Position numbers and translations under genes: made by a program | Shown: positions 43,228 to 53,232 of the stretch, one piece after another | Layout of the letters: every line of letters begins with the position of its first letter | How positions within the stretch are numbered: the first letter of the stretch is position 1 | From: DYJB01 sp963777165 | GTDB taxonomy: Bacteria; Chloroflexota; Anaerolineae; Anaerolineales; E44-bin32 | Direction of reading: 5' to 3' | DNA: 64,000 nucleotides | Assembly (NCBI GenBank): GCA_963777165.1 | Contig: CAVZPO010000026.1 | Span: forward strand, 186,001 to 250,000 | The notes under the pieces: generated by a model | The model's input: the letters and a program-made list of their open reading frames with translations, nothing else | What the model was told of the DNA's origin: nothing | Databases searched by the model: none

Positions 43228-44328
43228 ATGCAGCACTCGCCGCTGACCACTCGAATCCGTTCCAAATTGCACGGCTCGGCGCTCCCCCTGCTCGCGCTGC
43301 TAACGATCGGCGCGGCGTTCTGGTGGCTCGCTTCGCGTCGCGAGCCCGCGCCGACACTGGCCGGCACCCCCTCCGCCGAAGATTCCTGGTTGGCAATCTA
43401 CCGGACAACCCCGTCCGACCCCGCCTCGGACTCCTTGCGCGGCGGACCGGACGCCAGGCTTGCCCAGGCGATCGACGCTGCAGCCTACTCGGTGGACGTC
43501 GCCATCTATCACCTCAACCTGTGGAGCATCCGGGACGCGCTGCTGCGCGCCGCCGAGCGCGGGGTTCGCGTGCGCGTCGTCGTCGAGAGCGATGGGATGT
43601 TCGATGCCGAGGTCCAAGACCTGGTGCAGGCCGGAATCCCGGTGCTCGGAGACCGGCGTGAGTCGCTGATGCACCACAAGTTCACCCTGATCGACGGGCT
43701 GGAGGTGTGGACCGGCTCGATGAACTATTCGGTTGGGAGCGCCTACCGCGACCGCAACGTGCTGCTGCGCATGCGTTCCAGTGCCCTGGCCGAGGACTAC
43801 GCCCGAGAGTTCGACGAGATGTTCGTCGACGATCGGTTCGGCCCCCTGTCGATCGCCGACACACCCCACCCGGCGTTGACCATCGATGGGACGCCGGTCG
43901 AGGCATGGTTTTCACCGGACGACGGGGTAGCGGGGCGCCTGATGGAGCTGATCGAAGGTGCGCAGACGCGTGTGGACTTCCTGGCCTTCACCTTCACTTC
44001 CGATCCCCTGGCCGAGGCACTGATTCGCGCGGCCGAGCGCGGAGTGACGGTGCGAGGCGTGATCGAGCGCGACCAGGCCGTGGTCGCCGGCACCGATTAT
44101 GATCGGCTGCGCCAGGCCGGCATCGACGTTCGCCTGGACTCGAGCGATGGGACGATGCACCACAAACTCCTGTTGATCGACGATCGTGTGCTGGCCACCG
44201 GCTCCTACAACTTCACTCGCAGCGCCGAGGAGTCAAACGACGAGAACTTCGTGATCCTGTTCAGTCCGGAAGCAGCCGCGGAGCTCGAACGGGAGTTCAC
44301 CGAGATCTACCAGGTCGCGGCGCCCTGA
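43228..44328 (+). CDS. membrane-anchored phospholipase D-family protein
   Basis: The 366-aa protein has an N-terminal helix (about residues 15-35) that anchors or exports it, then two PLD half-sites: MHHKFTLIDG...GSMN (about 150) and MHHKLLLIDD...GSYNF (about 310). Two HKD motifs make a complete active site. The family includes phospholipases, cardiolipin synthases and nucleases; the short spacing and single anchor fit the nuclease/phospholipase-like group. ATG 43228 has only a close AAGGGG site. Confidence 0.85.
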   Translation: MQHSPLTTRIRSKLHGSALPLLALLTIGAAFWWLASRREPAPTLAGTPSAEDSWLAIYRTTPSDPASDSLRGGPDARLAQAIDAAAYSVDVAIYHLNLWSIRDALLRAAERGVRVRVVVESDGMFDAEVQDLVQAGIPVLGDRRESLMHHKFTLIDGLEVWTGSMNYSVGSAYRDRNVLLRMRSSALAEDYAREFDEMFVDDRFGPLSIADTPHPALTIDGTPVEAWFSPDDGVAGRLMELIEGAQTRVDFLAFTFTSDPLAEALIRAAERGVTVRGVIERDQAVVAGTDYDRLRQAGIDVRLDSSDGTMHHKLLLIDDRVLATGSYNFTRSAEESNDENFVILFSPEAAAELEREFTEIYQVAAP

Positions 44329-44340
44329 GAAGGGGAGCGC

Positions 44341-44893
44341 ATGCCAAGAAGCAACGAAGACGATGAAGCCAGCGGAGTTCGGGAGAGTGAGCCTGCGGAA
44401 CACATGCGGGCGGTGATGGCGCGGATCGACGTGCCGGCGGCGACTGGACGAGGTCTGGGAGGCATGGACGACGGAGACGGGTGCGCGCACCTTCTTCGCT
44501 CCCGCCTGCCGCATCGACCTGCGGCCGGGCGGGGCCTACGAGATGCTCTTCAATCTGGACGCGGAACCCGGCCTGCAGGGCGGCGAGGGCAATTGCCTGC
44601 TGGCGATCCAGCCTGGGAAGATGCTCAGTTTCTCCTGGAATGCGCCGCCCGAACTCCCAACCGTGCGCGACCAGCGGACGCATGTCACCGTACGTTTCGC
44701 CGCCCTCGGGCCGCAGGTCACCCACGTCTGGCTTCGGCACGATGGCTGGGGTGTGGGCGGCGAATGGGACCAGGCCCTCGGCTACTTTGAGCGCGCCTGG
44801 GGACAGGTCGTGCTGCCGCGACTCCGCTACCGGTTCGAGCACGGGCCGATCGATTGGGACCACCGTCCGGAACTCGACGGCGCGGCCTCGTGA
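44341..44893 (+). CDS. SRPBCC/AHSA1-domain protein (frameshifted in this sequence)
   Basis: The first frame gives EHMRAVMARIDVPA from ATG 44341; after the GGCGGC run near 44440 the reading continues in the next frame as LDEVWEAWTTETGARTFFAP and on to LRPGGAYEMLFNL and FERAWGQVVLPRL. This is an AHSA1-like START-fold domain of about 183 residues, ligand unknown. The span of 553 nt is one base over 184 codons. It lies 12 bases after the phospholipase gene. Confidence 0.65.
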
Positions 44894-44949
44894 GGTGACT
44901 TGCGGCCCTCAGTCTGCCCGGGGATACTAGACGCGGACAGGAGGCGGAG

Positions 44950-47397
44950 ATGGAGAACTTCGAGAAGCTGGGTGTGTTCTACCTGGGACGGCCGTACGAC
45001 CTGAAGAAGCAGCAGGCTTCCGAGGCGCCGCTGCTGTACGACTCGAAGGACCTGGTCACCCACGCCGTGTGTGTGGGCATGACCGGCAGCGGGAAGACCG
45101 GGCTGTGCCTAAGCTTGCTCGAGGAGGCCGCCCTCGACGGTGTGCCTGCGATCCTGATCGATCCCAAAGGCGATCTGCCCAATCTGCTGCTGACGTTCCC
45201 GAAGCTGCGCGGCGAGGACTTCCTGCCGTGGATCAATGCCGACGACGCAGCCAAGAAGGGAATGACGCCGGAGGCCTTTGCCGCGCAGCAGGCCGAGATG
45301 TGGAAGAAAGGCCTGGCCGAATGGGGACAGGACGGTGAGCGGATCCAGCGACTGCGCGGCGCGGCCGACTTCACCATCTACACCCCCGGCTCGAACGCCG
45401 GACTCCCGGTCTCCATCATGCGCTCCTTCGAGGCACCGGCGCCCGCCGTTCGCGACGACCCCGAACTGCTGCAAGATCGAGTGGCGGCTACCGTGGCCGG
45501 CCTGCTGGGATTGCTCGGAATCGAAGCCGACCCGATCAAGAGCCGTGAGCACATCCTGCTCTCGACACTGCTCGGACGCGCCTGGCAGCAGGGCCAGAAG
45601 CTCGACCTGCCGTCGCTGATCCAGCAGGTTCAGACGCCGCCGGTCGAGAAGATCGGCGTCCTCGACCTGGAATCGGTCTTCCCGGCCAAGGATCGCTTTG
45701 CGCTGGTGATGGCGCTCAACAATCTGCTGGCGGCGCCGGGCTTCAGCACCTGGATGGAGGGAGAGCCGCTCGACATCGCCGCCCTGCTGCGCACCCCGGC
45801 CGGCAAACCACGGATGACCATCTTCTCCATCGCGCACCTGAGCGACACTGAGAGGATGTTCTTCGTCACGCTCTTGCTTAGCGAGGTACTCGCCTGGGTT
45901 CGTACGCAGCCCGGCACCAACAGCCTGCGCGCGCTGCTGTACATGGATGAGATCTTCGGTTTCTTCCCGCCGGTGGCCGAGCCGCCGTCCAAGCGGCCGA
46001 TGCTCACACTGCTCAAGCAGGCGCGGGCATACGGCCTGGGCGTCGTCCTGACGACGCAGAACCCGGTGGACCTGGATTACAAGGGGCTGGCGAACGCCGG
46101 CACGTGGTTCCTCGGCCGTCTGCAAACCGAGCGCGACAAGGAGCGCGTATTGGAGGGGCTGGAGGGCGTGGCGGCAACAGCCGGAGGCGCCTTCGATCGC
46201 GCCAGCATGGAAAGGACTTTGGCCGGCCTGCAGTCGCGGATCTTCCTGCTGCACAGCGTCCATGAAGACGCGCCTGTGGTGTTCCAGACGCGATGGGCCA
46301 TGAGCTACTTGCGCGGTCCGATGACGCGCCAACAGATCAAGGTGCTGATGGACCCCCGGCGTCCGGCTGCGGCGCAGGCCGACGCCCCCGCCGTCGTTTC
46401 CAGCGCCGCGTCGGTGGGTGGTTCCGCGCCCGTTGCGGCAGCCTCGATACCGACGACCGGCCCAGACGTGCCCGTCGTCTACCTGCCGGCGCGCGGCAGT
46501 GCCCCCGCGGGCAGCAGTCTGCTCTACCAGGCGATGATATTGGGGGCAGCGCGCCTCGGATTCGCAGACAGCAAGACGCGGGTCGATATCAACCGCCCGC
46601 TGGTCGCCCTCACCCCGATCACCGACGAGGCCGTCCCGGTGTCGTGGGAGCGCGGGAACGTCGTGGAAATGGCGGTAGACGATCTTGATAAGACACCTGC
46701 CGCCGGGGCAGCGTTCGGCCCGCTGCCGGGACCGGCCGCCAAACCAAAGAGCTACGCCGCCTGGAGCAAGGACTTCGGCGCATGGCTGTACGCCAGCCAG
46801 AAGCTCGAGCTGATGCGCAGCCCGGGTTCGAAGCGGGTTTCTCAACCGGGCGAGAGCGAACGCGATTTCCGCGCCCGCTTGTCGCAGGGTGGACGCGAGC
46901 AGCGCGACGCGGCGCTCGAGAAGCTGCGGGCGAAGTACAACCCCAAGAGGATCGCGTTGGAGGACCGCAAGCGCCGCGCCGAGCAGGCCAAGGAGAGACA
47001 GACCGATCAGGTCAAGGACGCCGCACTGCAGACGGCCATCTCCGTGGGCGCGACCTTGCTCGGCGCCCTGGGCGGTCGCAAGATCATCAGCAGTTCGACG
47101 CTGGGCCGCGCGACAACCGCTGCCCGCGGCGCCAGCCGCTCGATGCGCGAGCAGCAAGATGTGGGGCGCGCCCAGGATACGATCGAGTCGCTCGATCAGC
47201 AGCTGGCGGCCCTGAATGCCGAGTTTGAGGCCCAGGTTGCTGAGCTCCAGGCTCTGGGGGATGCCACCGCTGAGCCGCTTGAGACCCTGACGATCAAGCC
47301 CAAGAAAGCCGATATCACCGTGCAGCTCGTGGCGCTCGCCTGGGTTCCTCACTGGCGCGACGCGCAAGGCAACCTGACGCCGGCGTTCGGAGCGTGA
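44950..47397 (+). CDS. HerA/VirB4-like (DUF87) ATPase
   Basis: The 815-aa protein has Walker A VGMTGSGKTGL near residue 45, Walker B RALLYMDEIFGFFPP, then a sensor-like VVLTTQNPVDLDYKGLANAG and an arginine finger region. The C-terminal half has an Ala/Pro linker and a long coiled-coil (about residues 640-790). This layout resembles bacterial HerA-like ATPases with DNA or protein translocase roles. No nuclease, NurA or type IV secretion gene is adjacent, so the role is unknown. GGAGGCGGAG precedes the ATG. Confidence 0.8.
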   Translation: MENFEKLGVFYLGRPYDLKKQQASEAPLLYDSKDLVTHAVCVGMTGSGKTGLCLSLLEEAALDGVPAILIDPKGDLPNLLLTFPKLRGEDFLPWINADDAAKKGMTPEAFAAQQAEMWKKGLAEWGQDGERIQRLRGAADFTIYTPGSNAGLPVSIMRSFEAPAPAVRDDPELLQDRVAATVAGLLGLLGIEADPIKSREHILLSTLLGRAWQQGQKLDLPSLIQQVQTPPVEKIGVLDLESVFPAKDRFALVMALNNLLAAPGFSTWMEGEPLDIAALLRTPAGKPRMTIFSIAHLSDTERMFFVTLLLSEVLAWVRTQPGTNSLRALLYMDEIFGFFPPVAEPPSKRPMLTLLKQARAYGLGVVLTTQNPVDLDYKGLANAGTWFLGRLQTERDKERVLEGLEGVAATAGGAFDRASMERTLAGLQSRIFLLHSVHEDAPVVFQTRWAMSYLRGPMTRQQIKVLMDPRRPAAAQADAPAVVSSAASVGGSAPVAAASIPTTGPDVPVVYLPARGSAPAGSSLLYQAMILGAARLGFADSKTRVDINRPLVALTPITDEAVPVSWERGNVVEMAVDDLDKTPAAGAAFGPLPGPAAKPKSYAAWSKDFGAWLYASQKLELMRSPGSKRVSQPGESERDFRARLSQGGREQRDAALEKLRAKYNPKRIALEDRKRRAEQAKERQTDQVKDAALQTAISVGATLLGALGGRKIISSSTLGRATTAARGASRSMREQQDVGRAQDTIESLDQQLAALNAEFEAQVAELQALGDATAEPLETLTIKPKKADITVQLVALAWVPHWRDAQGNLTPAFGA

Positions 47398-47448
47398 CTC
47401 AGGGCCCGGCGTAGACCCGGGCGCGTCTCGAGGCTCCAGCCAGAAACC

Positions 47449-47479
47449 GTGCGCGCCGCCCATCGTGGGCGGCGCGCAC
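47449..47479. terminator. 13-bp hairpin between convergent genes
   Basis: Arms GTGCGCGCCGCCC and GGGCGGCGCGCAC enclose a 5-base loop. It lies 51 bases past the ATPase stop and 45 bases past that of the oxidase subunit, so may terminate both. Confidence 0.6.
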
Positions 47480-47524
47480 TCGATTCCCAGGAAGCCGGCC
47501 GGGCCCACCGGCCTTGGCCCGGGC

Positions 47525-48649
47525 CTACGAGGTCGCGGGGTGCCGCACCGCCCGAACCACCTGGACGACCATCCAGGCCACCACGCCCACCCCGCCGATG
47601 AACAGGACCAGGAAGAGCAGCAGCGGGCTCAACTGCAGGTTGACCGGTTCGGCGCCCACCTGCAGGTAGGGTGCCAGCTCCAGGTTCTGCACGATCTGGC
47701 GGCTGGTAGCGTGAAGAGCCAGCGCGCCGAGCTGCGCCAGACCGATGAGCAGCGCAAGCCGAGTCTTCAAGCCGCGCTGGGCAAGGAGCATCAACAACCA
47801 GGGAAGCCCGGTGCCGGCAGCCGTCAGAAGCGTCAGGCCGAGCATCGGCATCTGAAGCTGGGCCGCCCGGACCCCGGTCGCCAGCGCGCCGAAGAAGTAC
47901 CAGCTGCCCATGCCCGCCACCCAGAGGTTCCCGATCGTGCTGAGGATCAGGGCGAATCGAATCGCCCAGCGCTTGTACTCGGGAGTCTCACCCCAGGCGA
48001 AGAACCCGGTGTCGATGGCGACATAGGCCGCCGTCGTTGTCAGCGCCAGGCCGAACATCATCAGCAGGCGAGGCGCGAGTGTCGGATCGCCGAGGTTGAG
48101 GCCGATGCCCAGCGGCGCGCCCGTCTGGCTGGTGGCATTCCACAACGCACCCCAGGCATCCACGTTGGTCATCAGGCTGAAGGTGTTGCTGAAGGCCAGG
48201 CCCAGGAGCATGAAGAGGGCGGCCGACGTCCATCCTGCTGCGCGCTTGAGACCATTCATCGTTCCCTTGCGCTGGCCGATCACGTACAGGTAGAGGCCGT
48301 AGTAGGCGATCATCAGCAGCGGAATGACGGCGAACCACGGCCAGGCGGCCAGGATCGTCGCCGGGTAGAAGACCTGATAGTAGGCCACCTGGGTGAAGAG
48401 CAGCGGGACGATGCCCAGGTTGATGCCGAAGGCGATGACGAACGGCAGGGCGCCGATCACGCGATCGCTCAACCGCTGCGCGTGCGCGCCGCCGCGCCAG
48501 CGCAGGAGCAGCATCGTGATCAGGCCGGCGAACCACAGATGCATCAAGCTGATGTGCAGCGTGAAGCCGATGACCTTGAAGGACAGGATGAACCAGTACG
48601 GTGCCGGATAGCCGAGCGGGTTGAAGGGTCCGAGAAAGGGTGGGAGCAT
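47525..48649 (-). CDS. second membrane subunit of a bd-family oxidase-like complex
   Basis: The 374-aa protein has about nine membrane helices. Helix 1 contains two histidines (GFTLHISLMHLWFAG; 32 and 37), a pattern similar to the first helix of CydA rather than of CydB. It starts 9 bases after the CydA-like subunit with AGGAGG before ATG 48649, so the two are surely co-translated. It may be a CydA-derived partner subunit. Sequence resemblance is weak, so the assignment rests on context. Confidence 0.6.
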   Translation of the reverse strand: MLPPFLGPFNPLGYPAPYWFILSFKVIGFTLHISLMHLWFAGLITMLLLRWRGGAHAQRLSDRVIGALPFVIAFGINLGIVPLLFTQVAYYQVFYPATILAAWPWFAVIPLLMIAYYGLYLYVIGQRKGTMNGLKRAAGWTSAALFMLLGLAFSNTFSLMTNVDAWGALWNATSQTGAPLGIGLNLGDPTLAPRLLMMFGLALTTTAAYVAIDTGFFAWGETPEYKRWAIRFALILSTIGNLWVAGMGSWYFFGALATGVRAAQLQMPMLGLTLLTAAGTGLPWLLMLLAQRGLKTRLALLIGLAQLGALALHATSRQIVQNLELAPYLQVGAEPVNLQLSPLLLFLVLFIGGVGVVAWMVVQVVRAVRHPATS

Positions 48650-48658
48650 CGCTGCCTC

Positions 48659-50038
48659 CTAGTCCGTCGAGCCATTCACCAGCCCGGCCGGGAACGGCCG
48701 GGCGATGGTGACCAGGTAGTCGGTGAGCAGCTCGGCCTCCTCCGCCGTCCCGGCGAACGGGGGCATGAAGAAGCGCGCACGGTGAGGCTCTTTGACCACG
48801 GCCAGGATCATCTCGCGCGACCAGCCGCGGGTGCTCTCGCTGACGGCTGCGTACCCCTCGACCGAGTGACAGTCGTTGCAGTGATACAGGAAGAGCAGCT
48901 GGCCGACCTCGCGGCGCTGCTCCGCCGGGAGCGCCAGCAGGGCCGTCTCATCGACACCCCCCTGGGGATCGACCGCCTGCGGGTAATGCTGGGCCAGGTA
49001 GGCGCGCGTCCACGTGCCGCCTTCGAGGTAGCCCCTCTGGCGTAGCAGGGGGACTTCGTCCACATAGATCTGGTTGCTCAGGACGACGCCGTAGATGATG
49101 TACGGTTTGCGGATGGCCTCGCGCAAGAATTCGCCGGTGCCGATGGCCGCCAGACCGAAGGCGAACAACAGGATGGCGAACCCGGGCGAGATCCAGCTCG
49201 GGTTGCGGTACGGGCCGAGGTAGAGCATGGCGAACACGACCAACGTAACGGCGAAGATCAGCAGCATCAGGATGTTGAGGGAGCTGGCGGCCGCCAGCGC
49301 CGCCCGGGCCGAGGCCGGCAGCCCGATGAACCACCACACGCCCCCGATCGTCACCAGCACGGCGCCGAGCAATCCGGGCCGGGTAGAGCGGCGGGCGATC
49401 AGGGCTCGCAGCCCCGGGTCGTCCTGCTTGCGCAGGGCGGCGTGCAGGTACACGTACAGCGAGGCCAGGAGCAGCGAACCGCCGGTCCGGGCAATGGTCT
49501 GGGGAATGAATTCGGGGTTGAAGAAGGCCACCCAGAAAGAGGGCGCTTGAACCCAGTCTCCCGAGTTGAGCATGAAGGCGGTGATGCTCGTGATCAAGAC
49601 CAGGCTGATCCAGGCTGAGACGGCGTAGATGTACCCGAAGATCGTGTGAGTCTTCGGAGGCAGCCGGTCCCAGAAGTAGAAGAAGAGGAAGGCCGAGGCG
49701 ATCTCGACCACGAAGAAGACATACTCCATCGCCCAGCCGAAGACAAAGATGTGGATCAGGGCTTCCGTTGCCAGCGGCGAGGCCAGCCCGATCGTCCACC
49801 AGATGCCAACGCCGGTGATGGCGCCGAACACGACCGTCAGCAGGATGAAGAACCAGGCGTGGTCACGCAGGTACGCCAGGTACGGACGGTTCTGAACGCG
49901 ATGGGCGTACTGAGCCTCGACCGCCAGGAACATTCCTCCCCCGACGGCGTACATCGCCACGAAGATGTGAATCGTGGCGATGGCGGCGATCAACATGGGG
50001 GAGGTAAGGAAGGGGACGTACCACCAGGGGTAGTGCAT
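48659..50038 (-). CDS. CydA-like bd-family oxidase subunit with C-terminal cytochrome c domain
   Basis: The 459-aa protein has about eight or nine helices. His24 in ATIHIFVAMY matches the position of the heme b595 ligand of CydA, and EFLREAIRKPYIIYGV resembles the ExGRQPW-IYGV motif. The segment aligned with CydA His186 (PQTIARTGGSLLLA) has no histidine. After the last helix comes a class I cytochrome c domain with CNDCH at residue 387 and a methionine ligand in RFFMPPFAG. This suggests an oxygen reductase or other enzyme fed through a c-type heme rather than directly by quinol. GGAGG precedes ATG 50038. Confidence 0.75.
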   Translation of the reverse strand: MHYPWWYVPFLTSPMLIAAIATIHIFVAMYAVGGGMFLAVEAQYAHRVQNRPYLAYLRDHAWFFILLTVVFGAITGVGIWWTIGLASPLATEALIHIFVFGWAMEYVFFVVEIASAFLFFYFWDRLPPKTHTIFGYIYAVSAWISLVLITSITAFMLNSGDWVQAPSFWVAFFNPEFIPQTIARTGGSLLLASLYVYLHAALRKQDDPGLRALIARRSTRPGLLGAVLVTIGGVWWFIGLPASARAALAAASSLNILMLLIFAVTLVVFAMLYLGPYRNPSWISPGFAILLFAFGLAAIGTGEFLREAIRKPYIIYGVVLSNQIYVDEVPLLRQRGYLEGGTWTRAYLAQHYPQAVDPQGGVDETALLALPAEQRREVGQLLFLYHCNDCHSVEGYAAVSESTRGWSREMILAVVKEPHRARFFMPPFAGTAEEAELLTDYLVTIARPFPAGLVNGSTD

Positions 50039-50209
50039 GGAAACCTCCGGGTGCCGTGGGTCGGGCAATCGGGCACCACGCGGGGAATCCGCGCGCGCCC
50101 TCGCAGGGTAGAATGCCCACGTGCCTAGTGTGCACGCGGAGCGAGTGAGGCGTGTAGTGTTGAATGTCACCCGCGGGAGGACCGTGGCGGAAGATCACCG
50201 GAGTGGTGC

Positions 50210-50953
50210 ATGACCGACCTGCTAAACGCGATCCTGGCCGGCCTGCCCGAAGGCGTGATGCGCACGGCGATCGTTGGCCGGCGCTGGACCGCGGCGGTGG
50301 TCGATGTGCAGGGCACGCGGCGATGCGGGTTGGCGGCGACCTGGTGGCTGCCGGAGGACGAGGCGGCGCCTGTGAGCCTCCCGATCGACGGATCGGCGGC
50401 GCGGGCGCTGGCGAACGAGCTGCGTCATGCACGCGGGGCGCGCGCCAGCCTGGCGGCGGCGACGGTCAATGCGTTGCTGCCTCCGGTGAAGGAGCGCTGG
50501 GACACCGAGAAACTCGAGGACGTCATCCGGCGCCTCGGCGCCGATCGCTCGGTGGTCGTCGTCGGCCACTTCCCGTTCGTCAATTCGCTGCGCTCACAGG
50601 TGGGATCGCTCACCGTGCTGGAGGAGCGTCCGCGGGCGGGCGATCTCCATGCCAGCGCCGCGCCCGAAGTGCTCCCGGGGGCGGAGGTCGTGGTTATTAC
50701 CGGGATGGCGTTTGTGAACCGCTCGCTGGCCGATCTGCTGCGGCTGTGCTCCGATCACGCCCAGGTGGTCGTCGCAGGCCCGAGCACCCCCCTCAGCCCA
50801 GCGCTGTTCGAGTACGGTGTGCATCGACTGTGTGGGGCGATCGTCCGGGACGAGGGTGCGGTGCTCCGCGCCGTGGCGGCGGGGGAGGGCTTTCACGGTG
50901 TGCATCAGGCCGGCGTGGAACTTGTGACGTTGTCCGCCGACGGCCTCGCCTGA
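50210..50953 (+). CDS. DUF364/DUF4213-type protein
   Basis: The 247-aa protein has the DUF4213 N-terminal part (TWWLPEDEAAPVSLPI) and the DUF364 Rossmann-like part (VVVVGHFPFVNSLR, VVVITGMAFVNRSLADLL, VVVAGPSTPLSPALFEYG). Some members are proposed to chelate heavy metals or handle cofactors; this is not established. It lies divergent from the oxidase and convergent with tsaD. Confidence 0.75.
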   Translation: MTDLLNAILAGLPEGVMRTAIVGRRWTAAVVDVQGTRRCGLAATWWLPEDEAAPVSLPIDGSAARALANELRHARGARASLAAATVNALLPPVKERWDTEKLEDVIRRLGADRSVVVVGHFPFVNSLRSQVGSLTVLEERPRAGDLHASAAPEVLPGAEVVVITGMAFVNRSLADLLRLCSDHAQVVVAGPSTPLSPALFEYGVHRLCGAIVRDEGAVLRAVAAGEGFHGVHQAGVELVTLSADGLA

Positions 50954-50959
50954 CGCTGG

Positions 50960-51998
50960 TCAGCCTGTGAGTGGCCAGGTGGGCAGGACGTCCATGTCGA
51001 GCGCATCACGCTGCCCGCTCAGGTAGCGCCAGTGCCCGACGGCGCCAATCATGGCCGCGTTGTCCGTGCACAGTGCCAGCGGAGGCACGCGCACCGGCAG
51101 GGGGGAGCGTTCGCGGAACGCTTCCCGCAGCGCGCGGTTCGCCGAGACCCCGCCAGCGACCAGGACCTCTTTGGCCTCGAAGGCCTCGGCGGCCGAGAGC
51201 GCCTTGGTGACCAGGACGTCGACGACTGACGCCTGGAACGAAGCGGCCAGATCGGCGATGGGAAGCCCCGGCCGGGGCGCCTCGACCCCTGCCTCCAGGT
51301 CCGGCTGTTGGGCGCGAACTTCACGCAGCACGGCGGTCTTCAACCCGCTGAACGAGAAATCCCACGATCCTTCCATCCAGGCGCGCGGGAATTTGAACGC
51401 CTGAGGGTCGCCGGTCTCGGCGGCCGCTTGCACCGCCGGTCCTCCAGGGTATCCGAGCCCGAGCAGCCGGGCCACCTTGTCGAAGGCTTCGCCCGCGGCA
51501 TCATCCAGCGTCCCGCCCAGGCGCTCGTACGTCAGGTGGTCGCGCATCAGGATCAACTCGGAATGACCCCCGGAGACGATCAGCGCCAGGAGGGGGAAGG
51601 CCGGTTCGGGCTCCTCCTCCACCAGCCAGATCGAGTACAGGTGGGCCTCCAGGTGGTTGATGCCCAACAGCGGCAGCCCGGAGGCCAGCGCCATCCCCTT
51701 GGCCATCGCCATCCCGACCACCAGCGAACCCGCCAACCCGGGGCCGCGGGTGACGGCGATGGCGTCGATGGCCTCCAGGCCGACGTGTGCCTGGGTCAGA
51801 GTCTCGGCCACGACCGAGTAGATCGAACTCGATGTGCATGCGCGACGCCGCTTCGGGAAACACGCCTCCATAGCGCGCGTGCCGGCTTGCCTGGGAGGCA
51901 ACAATTCCCGCCAGCATCCGGCGTCCGTTTTCGACGACTGCGGCGGCGGTCTCATCGCACGACGATTCGATCGCCAGGATCCGTGTGTTGCCGGTCAT
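50960..51998 (-). CDS. tsaD: tRNA threonylcarbamoyladenosine transferase TsaD (frameshifted in this sequence)
   Basis: TsaD transfers threonylcarbamoyl to A37 of tRNA and is essential in most bacteria. The first frame gives ILAIESSCDETAAAVVENGR to ASRMHIE; removing one T near 51825 joins it to SIYSVVAETLTQAHV and the rest: VSGGHSELILMRD, DDAAGEAFDKVARLLGLGYPGGP, FSFSGLKTAV and GGVSANRALREAF. The span of 1039 nt is one base over 346 codons. It overlaps the M24 peptidase by 4 bases. The break in an essential gene suggests a consensus error. Confidence 0.92.
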
Positions 51999-53232
51999 GC
52001 GCCCTGCACTTTCAGCAGCAGCTCGCGCGGGTAATCGGCGAGGACCTCGGGCAACCCGTCGGGGCGAATCCAGACGGTGTCCTCGATCCGCACGCCGAAG
52101 CCGCGCTCGGGGTAGTACAGCCCTGGTTCCACCGTGACCACCGAACCCGGCTGCAGCAGGTCGGCGTCGTGCTCCGTGTAGCCGGAGGCGGGTTTCTCAT
52201 GGACGGCCAGGCCGACGCCGTGGCCGAGCGAGTGGACATAGCCTTCGGTGGTGCCCGGCGTTCCGAGGACGGTGGGATGGCCGCGGGCTTCGAAGGCCTC
52301 GCATGTGCGCCGCTGGTATGCGTGGAATGCGGTCCCGGCGCGTAGACCGGCGAGCATCTCCTGCTGAACGGCCTTCACGTCCTCGTAGACGCGCGCACCT
52401 CGTCCGGCGCGTGTCCGATGCACCACGTGCGCGTGAAGTCGTAGAAGTACCCGCCCCCCGCCTCGCATGGGAAAATGTCGAAGATGATCGCCTTGCCGGT
52501 CTCGACCGGGGCGCGGTCGTTCCCGACGCTGTGGGGCACCCCGGCGTCGCGGCCGATGGCGAAGATCGTGCCTTCCGGATTCTCCGCGCCGCGCATCGCC
52601 AGCCACAGGTTGACGCGCCGTTTGACCTCGCCGATGGTCAGCACTTCGTCGTGCTGGTTGATCAACACACCGTTGCGGGCACGGTGGGAGGTCAGGAAGT
52701 TGGCGACGTCGGCCACCACGTTGGTCGTGATCTTGCCCATCTGCCGGATGCGCTCGACCTCGCCGTCGTCCTTGGTCGACCGGGCGCGGGTGAGGACGTC
52801 CATGGCATCGACAGCGCCGACGATCTCCAGGTCGGGCCGCAGCGCAGCCAGGCGCTGCAGCGTCTGCCACCCGGCGCCGAGGTCTGCACGGCCGGCGACG
52901 GCCAGCCGGCCCTCGACAGGGTATTCGGCGAACATGCGTTGATAGAGCATGGCGCCCCGGAGCGCCGTGTCGCCTCCGGCCTGCTCCAACAGCTCGAGCG
53001 GCCTGTAATCATCGATGCGCTTGGTCTGCAGGCCGGTGCCTGCCGCCTCGTCGCGTTCCATCGAGCGGCAGAAGAGAATCGGCGGCTGTCCGCGCCGCTT
53101 CAGCAGGTCCGCCGAGGTTAAGTGCGCCGGCCCGGTGAAATAGGTCATGGAAGGGTTGTGTGCCCGCGGGCCCGTGATCAGCAGGGCGTCGAGGCCGGCT
53201 TCCTGCATCAGGCGGTCAAGATCGGATTTCAT
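51995..53232 (-). CDS. M24-family aminopeptidase P-like (frameshifted in this sequence)
   Basis: The N-terminal creatinase-like domain (MKSDLDRLMQEAGLDALLITG) leads to the pita-bread metal site: DIFPCEAGGGYFYDFTRTW (two Asp ligands), then in the other frame HSLGHGVGLAVHE and VTVEPGLY, RIEDTVW. The shift lies near 52385, where adding one G gives EVRAVYEDVKAVQQ. The span of 1238 nt is one base short of 413 codons. It cleaves N-terminal Xaa-Pro bonds or is a related dipeptidase. It overlaps selA (17 bases) and tsaD (4 bases). Confidence 0.88.

Noticed and set aside
45109..47508. 799-codon open frame antisense to the HerA-like ATPase
   Set aside because: It mirrors a strongly supported ATPase gene and shows no domain.
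47465..49045. 526-codon plus-strand open frame over the oxidase genes
   Set aside because: Gln/His/Arg-rich shadow of two membrane-protein genes with good starts on the minus strand.
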